From the NCBI RefSeq assembly GCF_037893015.1, contig NC_133666.1, positions 655,242,869-655,306,868 on the forward strand: a DNA stretch of 64,000 nucleotides, read 5' to 3'. The notes under the pieces were generated by a model. That model ran no database searches. It was not told the origin of the DNA and saw only the letters and a list, made by a program, of their open reading frames with translations. The position numbers and the translations under genes are program-made. Of the stretch, positions 10,701 to 23,233 are shown piece by piece (positions within the stretch are counted from its first letter, which is position 1; each line of letters opens with the position of its first letter). The DNA comes from Macrotis lagotis (Eukaryota; Chordata; Mammalia; Peramelemorphia; Peramelidae).

Positions 10701-13700
10701 CACGGACTCCTCTAGAGAGTCTTCCCCTCCAGGGGGGCTCCCATCACCATCACTGTCCAGGCTCCCCAGTGGGATCTCGATAAGCCCTGGCCGGCCAGAT
10801 GGCGTGGCAGCCCCTCCGAGGGGTTCCGCAGGTACCTCTCCTGCCTTGGGTCCAGACTCAGGCTCTGACTTTGAAGGACCAGGGCCAGGGCCGGGCCGAT
10901 CCTCGTCAAAGAGGATAGATGAACGGGTCTGAACAGGTACCTGAGATGGTGAAAACTTGCGCAGGTGGGGAAGAGTGTCCACATCATGCGGTGGAGTCAG
11001 TACCCGAGTCAAGGGTGCCAGCCGTAGCTCCGCAGGCCTGGCATGTTTGGGGCTGCGGGGAGCTGGGGTGGAAGCGGGGGCGGAAGCTCGGCGAGGGGGG
11101 GGCTGGGGTGATCGAGGGGGTTGGGCACGGCGAGCAGGGGCTGGGGAGGGTACCCGGGACCCAGCTGGACCAGGTATGATCCAGGCAGCGGGAGGTGGGC
11201 CAGGCCCAGGATGCTCAGGCTCCCGCAGGAGCCGCTGCTGCTGGTCCGTGAGCCGCTGCATATCCCGCTGCAAAGAGCTCAGGGCCGCACTCAGCTTACT
11301 GACCGCCCGGTTATAGTCACCCAGGCCCTCTTCGGAAAGCCGGCCGGACCCCACCTCTGGGGAAAAGGTCACCATCTTGGGCCTTTCAGAAGGCTCTCCG
11401 CGGCCCTCCCCGGCTGGCCTCTCCCCAGGCCCTGAGGCGGGGGCACCTTCGGCCACTGGCACACCAGACCCATTGTCCCCATCGATGCCATCTGCATCGT
11501 TCTCACCGCCAGCCTCTCGCCTCTGCACCTGCAGGAAGGCACTCTTGCCCAGTCGCTGCCTATGCTTGGCAAAGATGGCCTCGATGCGCCGCTTCTGAGC
11601 CTCGATAGCGCGGCGCTTTTCCTCTAGCCTTGCCCCCAGCTCACTCATCTCTGAGCTCATGGCCTCTGCAGGGGCCTCAGGAGGGACCCCTGTCCCAGCC
11701 TCCTCCCCAACCCGACCTTCTGGCTTCACCAGCTGCTTCTTCCTTTCTGCAAAGCTTGTCATCCGCACTTCAGACTGGGTAGGTGTTGCCGGGAGCCCCT
11801 CAGGTGGGACCAGTTTAGAGGCTTCTCCAGGTGGGTAGGGTGAAACCAAGAGTGGCTTTGAGGCTTTGGGGGCCCCCTCTGGATGGGGGTAGTAAGCAGG
11901 CAGTTTTGAGGTCTCAGGTGGGTAGGATGATGACAGGGTAGGTTTTGAGGGCCCCTCGGGAGAATGGAGATAGAAGCCGCCATCAGCGGCACCATCAGGG
12001 AGCAGGCGGGGCTCAGCACTATGGATGATCTGAAGGGCTTCTTCTATGGTAGGGAGATCCCCAGGCTCCGGGGCTGGCTCTGGGGGAGGCTGCGACGCTG
12101 AAACTCTTGGGGGACCCAGGCTATCAGAACTGGCAGAGCGTAACAGCACTGGGTCACCCATGACCACGTCCACGTCGCTGTCCAGGCCAAAGGGAGTGCT
12201 GAAGGATACAGCCTGGGACAGGGGGCGGCTGGGGGGGCCAAATGGGGGCTAAGACTCCAGTCTTGAACCCCTGACCCACCCCACAGCCCCCCAGTCACTC
12301 CCTCTCCAATGTCTAGCTCCAGCCCTTAGCTGGGGGACCCCCCTCCCAACCCTGCTCTTGGCAGTTCTCAGGACTCACACCTTTGAGGGTGTGGGACCAG
12401 AGCTACAATAACTGACCTAGGGATGGCGATGAAACCCTACTGAACCCTCAGTAAAGTCAGCACAGCTAAGGGCAGGAACCCCTAAGGAGCCCACAAACAT
12501 GGGCCACAACCTCAAAAGGCCCTCTGGAGGGGCCTCAGGAGGGACCCCTGTCCTCCCCTGTCCTCCCATCATTAAGTCCAGATAAGAGTACAGACTGGTG
12601 GAAAACCAGTCACTATGGAGAGACCTGAGGGCCTGAGGGACCTTATGGCTCAGTCAATGACCACCGATAGATGGAGAAGGGCACAGTCCCCTCTGGTCCC
12701 ATTCCAGTCTCAGCCCCAACCCCACCCGAGGGAGGCTGTGCCAACTCCTCACCTGAGCTGCCGGTTCCACGCCTTCCCAAAAGCCTCTATGTGGGTCATG
12801 GAGGGTGACGACTGTAAGGAACCTGCAGGGAGTCAGAGGTCAGCTCCAGTGACTCATTAAGACTGAGACAACGCGAGAGGGACGGAACGGAAGGCAGGTT
12901 GACCCTCTCCTCCCAGCCACACGTAGCGCCTTCTCACCTGATGAGCTACGGAGGGGGGACTGGGGCCCCCCTGGAGACAGAAGCGGGTGCCGGAAATTGA
13001 AAACAGGGGAGCTGCAGGCGGGAAGGAAACATAATCAGTGCTTGCGCTGCCTCCCTGCCCCTGCCATCCCCCAAACCCACAGCAACAGACTTGGGGCTCT
13101 GACTCGAGCCTCAGAGGGGAATCCAGTGGCTGAGAGGGAGGGGACCCCATGGATCTGAGGAGCCACCAGGGGATCTGGTGTGGGGACCAGGTCATACCTG
13201 GCTCCGTTGCCACTCGGTGGGGTAGAGGCTTCACTGACCCCAGGAGAGGAACCTGCGGCAGAGGTGAAGGCAATATGGGGCCACAGCCCAGAGAAGACAA
13301 CCAGCCCCGGCCTAGACTCTCACCTCATTCTATTCAGTGTACCCTCCCTACTTAGATGCCTCAGTTCCCTGGTCTCACCTCACTCAACAACAGCTAGCAT
13401 TTAAGTAGGACTCAAAGGTTTGCAAAGGATTTCACTTTATCCTTCCAACAACCCCATTTTACTTATGGGGAAACTGAGGCAGAGATCAAGGAGCTTGCCC
13501 AAGGGTCACATAGTAAGGAGGTATCTGGGACACAATTTGCTCTCAGGTCTTCCAGCAGCTCTTGAAGCATACCCTCACCGCTCTGCTCTGCTTCCCGTCC
13601 CAGTCTCACCTCGCCCGTCTGGCAGCTCCTTAGGCCTCACAAAATCTGGCTTCAACACTTCAAAGCACAGGAACAGTTCGGCCAGTAGCACAGCTACGTT

Positions 13701-16700
13701 AGTCTGGGGACCAAGAGGCATGAAAGTCAAGAAATGAAAAAGTCAAGAAATGAAAGGGGCCTTAACAGCCCACCACCTGGACCAACCTAGACCTGCACCA
13801 AAAATCCACTCTTCCCCTCCCCCCCCAAGCAGGCAATCAGCCTTAATGTGAGACTCTCAGGCAGGGGAGTTCACTGCCTCATAAAACTTTTCCTTTTGAA
13901 TTTCAATGGGCCCCTCTCCAAAGTCCGCCCTACCTTTCCAGTTCTACCTTCCGGGGCCTGGTATAGTAAGACCAAGCCCATTTCTGGCCCTTCAATACTA
14001 AAGCAGCTCTCCTGTCTACCCTCCCCCACTCCCTACCCCCACCCATCTCTTCCTCAGCTTCCATCAGCTGCACAGGACAGGTTCCCAAGGCCCTTTACAT
14101 CCATCCAAGTTGCCTTCCTCTGAGTATTCTTGGGATGGGGCCAGGCAGGGAAAGATAGGCTGAAGGGCGGGGGTGATACTGCTGTCCCTTTGTGGATTCC
14201 CGGGGAGCCAGGAATCTTTCTCCCTCTTTCCCTGGTCTCAGTTCAGCTTTCAGGGCTCCAGTGGGATCACCTTGAGGAGGGGTGGCACATAAAGCAAGTC
14301 CTCCAGAGCCAGGGGGCAGCCCCCTGGCAAGCGGGCAGCACAGAAGTCCTGGACGAGCTGCAGGTTGTATAGACTGTCTGCCACAGACATGGTGTCCTTC
14401 AAGCATACATCTGTAGAGAGATAGGAAGGAGCCCTGATGGCCAGGGTACCTAGGATACGGCCCTAGATGGAGAGTTTGCCTTCTGGTCCCCATCCACGGC
14501 TCCACTAAAGTGCCTTCAATTTAGCTTCTATCTGTTTATTCTGTGTGTGTGTGTGTGTGTGTGTCTACATATATAAATATCAAATATATATGTGTGTGTG
14601 TATTGAATATATAGACACATATATACTTACAGATATATGTGTATGGATTCACACACACAGAGTCTCCCCAATAGAAATATAAGTTTTTGAGGTCAGGGAG
14701 TATTCATTTTTTACTTTGTATCCCCAACATTATGATTGATACACAGGAGGGACTTGTCTGTTCAGTCATTTTAGTTGTGTCTGACTCTTCATGACCCCAT
14801 TTGGGGATTTTCTTGGCAAAGATATTGGAGTGGTTTGCCATTTCCTTCTCCAGCTCACTTTACAGATGAGGAAACTGAGGCAAAGAGGGCTAAGTGATTT
14901 GCCCAGGGTCCCAAGCTAGCAAGTGTCTGAGTAAGAAGAGTCTTCCCAACTCCTGGTCCGGCACTATGTCCACTGCTCCACTTTGCTGCCCCAAGGAGAT
15001 GCTTAATAAATCTTTAGTGATTGATTGGGCCCTGGGATTGACCAGGAGAGCCCTGCCCACTTACCCTCAAGCCTCAGCAGCTGGGGGCAGTAGCAATGGA
15101 TAATGGCAGCTAGGGCAGCTCCACTGGCCAGGTCCTGGAGATTGGACACTACGGGGAAACAGGGGGCCCTGCGGGCCACGGCCCGGTCCTTCCGGTACCG
15201 GATCTGTGGGGTGGAAGGGAGAGGTCAGAGGTCAGTGGTCACGGGTCCACCGCGGTCAGAGAGCATGCAGCCGGTGCAGGGAGGCCAGGCGCGTGAGTCC
15301 TTGAGGCTACAGGGGAGATGGAGAAACATGCAGCAGAGAGGGGGACTGAGGGGCCCCTAGAGCGGAGGAGCCGGTGCAGAGCAGGAGGGGCCCTCAAGCT
15401 CTGGAAAGCTGGTGGGAGCCGGCCCAGCCTGGCCTGGTGGGGAACAAGAGCGATGACGTGGGGAGCAAGAAGCAGGAGGGACAGAGGTTGGAGATACGTT
15501 ACCACAGGGGGTTTGCTCCCTGACTCCTTCAAACAGAAGGCAACGGCGTGCTGAGGGGGCGGAGAGGAGGGGGCGTCAGCGCGGGGGGCCGCAGCGGGAC
15601 ACAGGCTCCAGGCCGGGGGGTCCCTGACCTCATCCTGTCTGCTGAGGACTCCCCCACCCCCCAAACCAGTCCCACCCCCTGGGACATCCCTGTCAGATCA
15701 CCACGGTCATCCCTAGGAGGGGAACCCTACACTTAATCTGCCTCTGGGGTTTCCGGCCTCTCCCCCTCTTCTCCGGGGTTCCCTCAGCCCCTGGCTCAGA
15801 CCTTAGCGACAATGAAGAGACTTGTCCTTCGGTCAGCCCTGGGTCTCGTGCAAGGTCTGGGCCTCAGCGAGACCTGTCGACCCCCCCCAACTCTAGCACT
15901 TTGGGGTGGAGCGGAGGGAGCCCAGGAGAAGCAGGCAGGGCAGCAGGGACATGCAGCGGGATACCTCCCCCGGGGGCCCTCAGGGCTGCGAAGGCCAATG
16001 TGAGCAGAGGATCCGCGGCATCCTGACTTCTTTCTTGGGGTCTCTTCCCAGTTCTCCCTACCCTGACCCCCCCCCGGCAGAGGCTGCCCCCTGCTTCCAC
16101 CTTCCCCAGGGCCGCAGATCCTCTGTTCACAAGTCAGGGTGCCGGGACAGAATGGAGCTGGGGGCCAGGCGCACCCACTTACGGGAACGAGCTTCCAGTA
16201 CCAGCGGGTGGGACACTGAGGCGCAGAGAGGGGCAGAGAAGAGGAGAATGCAGCAGTGCAGGGACAGAGACAGAGAGACAGAGAAAGTCACACCCGGCCC
16301 TGCCTCGCCCCAGCCCCAGCCCTAGAGGGAGACAGAGGGACAGCCTGGCCCCAGCACATCGGGGTCCAGGTTCCCCAAGCCCACCCACCTTCTCCCACCC
16401 CACCTGCCAGGCCTCACCGAGGGCTGGGCAGCACTATCTGCTGGAGGTACGGGGGTTCTCTGAGCTGCCTCCCACTCTGTCATCTCCTGAAGTCGCCGCA
16501 TGGTCTGGGAGGAGCAAGAAAAGTCGATGAGAGGGGCTCTAGGGCTTGGTTTTTTGTTTTAGTTTTTTTTAGGTTTTTGCAAGGAAATGGGGTTCAGTGG
16601 CTTGCCCAAGGCCACACAGCTAGGTGATTACTAAGTGTCTGAGGTGGGATTTGAACCCAGGTACTCCTGACTCCAGGGCCAGTGCTAGCCGCCCCTTCTA

Positions 16701-19700
16701 GGGCTTGGTTTTAAGGAGGATCTTTTAAGAGGAGAAAATCTAGACCTTGGTTCTGGGAAGATCAATGAAGTATTCTCAGCCCTCAGTTCTGGCTCTCCAA
16801 GTCATTCCAGTAATCCCCCTGTCCCAGTTCCCACAGCTCCCTCTGCCTACCGAGTCCACCCAGAGGAGGAGCTTGTGCTCCCAGCTGCCTGGGGCTGCAG
16901 GGACCGGCAGGGTCGCAGTCCACTCTGAGGCAAAGGCCGTCATGAGAGCATCAATCACAGCCAAGTGGGCACCCTGCAGAAAAAAGAGACCAATGGCACA
17001 TCAGGAAGAAGCCGCTGTGGGCCCCCCTTCCAACAGCTCATAAGAGATGACAGGACACACATATACAAAAATCCTTCTAGCGGTTCTTTTTATATAGTGG
17101 CAAAGAATTGGAAATTGAGGCAATGATCATCAATTGGGCTAAACTAGTTGTGGTAGAAGAATATAATGGAATGTTATTGTTCTATAGGAAATCATGAGCA
17201 GCCAGATCAGAAAAGCCTGGAAACACTCATATAAACTGACGTGGAATGAAGTAAGCAGAACCTAGAGAACACTGTATAGTAACAAGCCACACTGTGCAAT
17301 GACCAACTATGATACACTTAGCCCTTCTCAGTAATCCAGTGATAAAAGATCATTTTAAAAGACAGAAAATACGATCCAAATCCAGAGAAAGAACTATGAG
17401 GTCTGAATGCAAATCAATGCATTTCATTTTTACTTTTTTGATTTTTTCCCCCTTTTTCATGATTTTCCCTTTTGTTCTGATTCTTCTTTCACAACATGAC
17501 TAATATGGAAATATGTTTAACATACAAGTATAATCTATATCAGATGGCTGATCCAGGGAGGGGAGGGAGGAAGAGAGAAAATTTTACAAAAATGGATGTT
17601 GAAAACCATTTCTATATGAAATGGGGGGGGGGAATTTAAATAAACTAGAGAGAGAGAGAGATATGATGGGACAAATCTAATGAAAAGAGGAAGCATTCAG
17701 GGTCTCACCATCAGAATGGGCTGGTGTCGCAGGTCAGTCTCCCGCACAGGCCGATCAGGCAATGTCGGGGTCAGACCCCGTCGGGCCAACATTGTTAAGA
17801 GGGCAGCAGGGCCCGGTGGGGCCTCTAGTTGGGGCAGCGCAAGACGCCAGGCCCGGCAATATAGCTCAGCCGAGAGAAGCAGCCGAGTCACCGGAGGCTT
17901 CACGTGCTCCTGGGCATACTGGTCTGTGTAGAAAGGCTCCCACAGCTCTGAAGGTACATGCTCTGCAGGAAGAGACACAATCTGTGACCATGGCCTTGAC
18001 CCAGAACCTCCTCTCCTGCTCCATGCACAAGGGCCTCCTTAGAGGCCGGTTGGGTGGGACAGTGAGTCCTGGCAGATTTTCTGGAGGAGGATGAGAGTTC
18101 CCAAGGAGAGGACCAGAGTTGCCAGTTGAACCTTGATGTGGGAGGAGAGGACGTGGCAGGGAGCAAGCACTGGTTTCCCCCGCCTTGAGGTCTCATTCCA
18201 TTGGTATCTGGGCCAAACCCAAGCCAGGGCATTGAAGTTGCTCTAAGCAGGGAAAGGGGAAGTAGCCCTTCATCAAACCAGAGAAGGGGCCAGGAAGAAT
18301 GAAAGGTAGAAGGGTTTGGTTAAGAGACTGTTGCCATAAGTAATAACCCTGGCAGAGGTGGATGAGATCTGGACTCAAGAGAGAGCCTTGAACTAACTAG
18401 ACTCTATTCCATTATATAAGCTTAGGGAAACCACTTGCCCTCCTGGATCTCAGTTTCCCTCCCTGGAAGAGCTGCCATGAGAATCAAATGAGATCCTGTT
18501 TCCTTACTACCTACTATTTCCATAGTAAGTGTCATCTGGATTTGAACCCAAGTCTTATCCCATTGGAAAGGTAGTAGACTTGAAGAGATAGTTTTCAATT
18601 CATTTTTGTAAAATTTTCACTCTTCCTCCCTAAGACAGAATCTTACCTCAAACACTCACTAACTAGACCACCGTGAGCAAGTCTCATAACTGCTGTCTGC
18701 CTCTGTTTCCTCATCGGTATAATTAACAATGGCACTACCTCCAGGGTTGTTGTGAGAATCAAATGTAAATATATACCTGCCCAGTGTTGTTACTATTAAT
18801 ATTATTACTATTCCTGGCAAAAGATAAAACCCAAACCCTTCAAAGCCTTTATTTATACAGCCTGGAATCAACTTATCCTTCCAGGCTTACTGCTTCATTT
18901 ATTCCTACAGTCTGTCGTTAGGGAAAGGAATTCTAGCTTCAACATTTGTTCATTCATACATGAATAGTGGGAAGAGTGCTTGATTTGGAATCTGGAAGAC
19001 ATGAGTTCAAATCCAGACTCTTACACTTACTAGCTACATGAAGTCCAGGTTATGTTTCCTCTTCTGTAAAAACAGAGGTGGAAATAACAACCTTGCTCAT
19101 CAAGCAAGTCCCCTTGTCCTTACTTTGCATGCTTCTGTCTACCTCAATTTCCTCATCTATGAAATGAAGAAAATATTTTTCCAGCCTCAAAAAGTTGTTG
19201 TGAAGGATACGTTTTCTAAGTGTTGCAAAGTCCTATAAAAGTGTAAATCATTATTCATACAACAAATATATTGACTCTCAGAACTGAGGAAAACATAGAG
19301 TTTGAATACTAAATGGTTCCAGTTCTCATGTAACTCCAAAAACTAGAGAGGGGAAAGAATTGAGGGCAGGGAAACCCATTTGCAGGCATGAGGTGAGGAG
19401 GGGTCCATACAAGTTGGGTAACCGTATCAGAGGAGATATAAGACCAAAAGTCAAAGAGACACAATTTGGCAACAAAGTGAATGTGGAGGGTTGGACAGAC
19501 TATGAAATGGATGATGATGATGGTTGCCTTTGACAGTAATAGGGATATTTAGAAGGGGGGGGTGAGATTTGGGAAAAAGATGATCAGTGCTGTTTTGGCC
19601 ATAATAAATTTAAGACCCAGTTCAACTGTTACCTCATACTCTCAATAAACTCCAGTGACCCCCCAAATGACCTCCAGAATCAAATAAAAACCCACTGATT

Positions 19701-20825
19701 GGTTTTTAAAGCCCTGAATAACCTGACTGGCTCTTGTCTTTCCAGTCTTCTCATGCCTCCTACCATAGGCCTCCTCCCCCACCCCCTGCCACGTACTCTT
19801 TGATCAGTCACACGGACTTCCTTGCTCCACCTCTTACAAGATGTTCATCTCCCAAATCTGGGCATTTTCTCTTGCTGGCCCCCCATGCTTTGGATTCCTT
19901 CCCTCTACATTCCCACCTCCTGACTACCCCAGCTTCCTTCATAGTCCCTAAAATCCCACCTAAGGCAAGAAGTCTTTCTCAACCCCAGCCCCTTAAGCCT
20001 AGCACATTCCCTCTGAAATTATCACCAATTCTGCAGCTTGTCTGTACATAGCTGTTGGCATGTTGTCACCCTCATCAGACAGGGAGCACCCTGAAATCAA
20101 GAACTATCTTCTGCCTTTCTTTGTGTCCTAAGCACAGGGTCCTGTACCCAGTAGGTGCTTAATAAATGTCTGCATTCTTGACTTACTCTATTCTCCAGAA
20201 AAGACTAAATGACTAAATGACCCCTCCCCCGAACATTCTCCAGTGCCTTCCTGCCAAATACTAGCAAGTATAAATAATAGTATTTTAAGATTCATAAACC
20301 ACTTTCCATATGGTTTCTCACTATTATTCCAATTTACAGATGAGGAAATTGAGACAAAGAGAGGTTAAATGACTTGTACGGGGTCAGAAAGCTAGTAAGT
20401 ATCTGAAGCATGATTTGAACTCAGATCTTTCTGGCTCTAGGTCCAACCCTGTATCATATCTCAATGCTTCTAAGTCTGTACAAACTTCTCCTTTGCCAAG
20501 GACACTGCCCATCCTGCCCTGTTTATTTCCACCTACTGAACTCTTACTGGTCTTTCAAGTCCCAACTATAATGCTACCTTCTTCATGCAGCTGACCGGGG
20601 TTCCTCTGCCCCAAGTCATTTATTGCCATCATTTATTATCTATTATGGGTAATGAGAATAGAAAGATCAAATGAGAAAAACACGCCCTGCTTCTTCCTTG
20701 ACAGGAACTTATGTCCTATCAAGGGGCCTCTGTCCTCTCATTTGTGGTCCTCATTTATTATCTACTATGGATACTGAGGATAGAAAAATCATATGAAAAA
20801 ACAAGCCCTGCCTGTCCCCTGACAA

Positions 20826-20870
<45 letters not shown>

Positions 20871-23193
20871 CATGCACACGCACACGCACACATACACTCA
20901 CTCATTCTTGATTCTACTTTCCTGTTGAATGTATTCTCTTTCTCCCTAATTCCTTCCCCCATGTCAAGAGCATCACCATACTCCTCAGGCTCATAACCTT
21001 GGTGTCATACATGACTCCTCATTCTTCCTCACTGTCCGTGGTCAGTTGGTCGACTTCACCTTGATAACATCTCCTTTTTGCTCGCCCCTCTCCTCTGACT
21101 CTCCCCACCCTGGCAACAGTCTTGATCACTTCCAACCTGGCTGACTGAGGAAATTGTCCCCTGCCTCATCTCTCTTCATTTCAATCCATCCTCCACTCAA
21201 ATTGGTCTCCTTTAAAATGGAAGTAGATTATATCACCCCCACCCTCCCACCCAATAAGGTCCTACAGTTCCCTATTACCTTTAGAATGAAATACAAAACC
21301 CTCTGTCATTAAACATCCTTCAAAACCTGGTCCCTTCCTAACTTTCCAGTCTTCTTACATTTTACTCCCCTCCACAGACCCCAGATCCAGCCACCTTGAC
21401 CCCTCACTGTCCCATCTTCCTTTCCAGCTTCCTTTAAAACAGATTAAATCCCATCATCCGCAAGATAACTTTCGTCGTCCTAGCTCCTTGACCTCCCCCC
21501 CCCCCCCCCAGAGTTTTTCCTTCTATAATCCTTTCCATCTACTTGGTAGATATCTTGTCTATCCATGGTTATTTGCACAATATCTCCCCAAATTGCTCCT
21601 TGAGGAAAGGCACTATTTTTCCTTTCTTTATATCCTCAGCTCTTTTACAGTGCCTACCACACAGTAGGTGCTTTTAAATTGCTTCTTAACTTGACCTGTA
21701 TTATTATGTATTGTTTTGACTTGATCACATCCAGCCATGAATTAGACATTTGCATGCATCTCTCAACCCCTGTAATAATGGCTAGCTTTTATATAGCGAT
21801 TTAAGGTTTACAAAATACTTTACAAATATTATCTCAACAATAACTCTGGGAAGTAGCTGTTATTATCATTCCCATTTTACAGATGAGGAAACTGAGTTGC
21901 AAGGTAAATGATCTGCCCAGGTTCATACAGTTACTGAATGTCTGAGACTGGATTTAAATTCTGTGAGAGCAGGACTTGGGTTTCACTGGCATGTCACCAA
22001 TAACTGACTATATAATAATAATCATAATATTTGTCCTTTGTTTTCAAATAAGACCATGACATCACGTGAACTGGATTTGAGTGAGGGGGTGCTGTGTTAA
22101 ATCATGGCCTCACTTTCTCCTCTAGAGCCATCTAAGTCCAATGGTCAGATATGAATCATAAGGACTGGAGATGACCCTGGATGCAGGGCCATCAGGATTA
22201 AATGACTTGCCCAAAGTCACATAGCTAGGAAGTGTCTAAGGTTGGATTTGAACTCAGGTCTTCCCAACTTCAGGGCTGGTGCTCTACCCACTGCACCATC
22301 CAGTTGCTGGTCACATAGTAGGTGCTTAATCAGCATTTGGTGATGGAACCAAGTTAACAAAGCATTTTCATATACACCAAAGAGCTATCCAAATTCAATT
22401 CAAACTTTTTAAGAGTGACAGGCCCTGTGATGGAACTAGAGGTGCGGTCTCATGGCGTCTACAATGAACTGCTGAAGGAGAGAGGAGTCCTATAAACAAC
22501 ATTGGATCTTATACCTCAGGGTCTGAATCTTACCTCTCACAACAGCCTCTCTGAGGCTCAGTTTCCTCAAAAAAAACAACAACTGCCCATTACTTCTGCC
22601 TTCCAAGCAGACACAAATGTGAGCATGTGCAAAAGGTTTTAGAAACCTTAAGGTACACTTAAGATATAGATAGGGCAGCTGAACCTGGAGTTACGAAAAT
22701 TCATCTTCCTGAGTTCAAATCTGACATCAGATACATACTAGCTGTGTGACCCTGGGCAAGTCACTTTGTCCTGTTTGCCTCAGTTTCCTCAACTTTCAAA
22801 TAAGTTGGAGAAGAAAATGGCAAACCACTCCAACATCTCTGCCAAATAAAAATCAAATCTGGCCTCAGACCCTTCCTTACTAGCTGTGTGATACTAGCCA
22901 AGTCACAAAATTCTGTTTACCTCAGTTTTCTGATCTGTCAAATGAGCTGCAAAAGGAAATAGCAAACCACTCCAGTATTTCAGTCAAGAAAACCCCAAAT
23001 AGGGTCTCAAAAGTCAGAGATAACTGAAATGATTGAACAACAACAGGGGTAAAAGAAGGGAGATTCAAGAGAGGGCTCTAGAAAAATTAAAAATGGGAAA
23101 GAAACTTTTTGGCTAGGAAAGTATGAGGAAGAGGTGCCACCTCAGCTACTTTTGTAGGACTCAAGGGGCAGAGATAAAGATGGAGTGAATTCC

Positions 23194-23233
<40 letters not shown>

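Noticed and set aside
12213-12214. Alternative acceptor AG for the large CAMSAP3 exon
   Set aside because: Using it removes 16 nt and breaks the frame. The AG at 12229-12230 restores NRQLSRPLSQAV, which matches the family.
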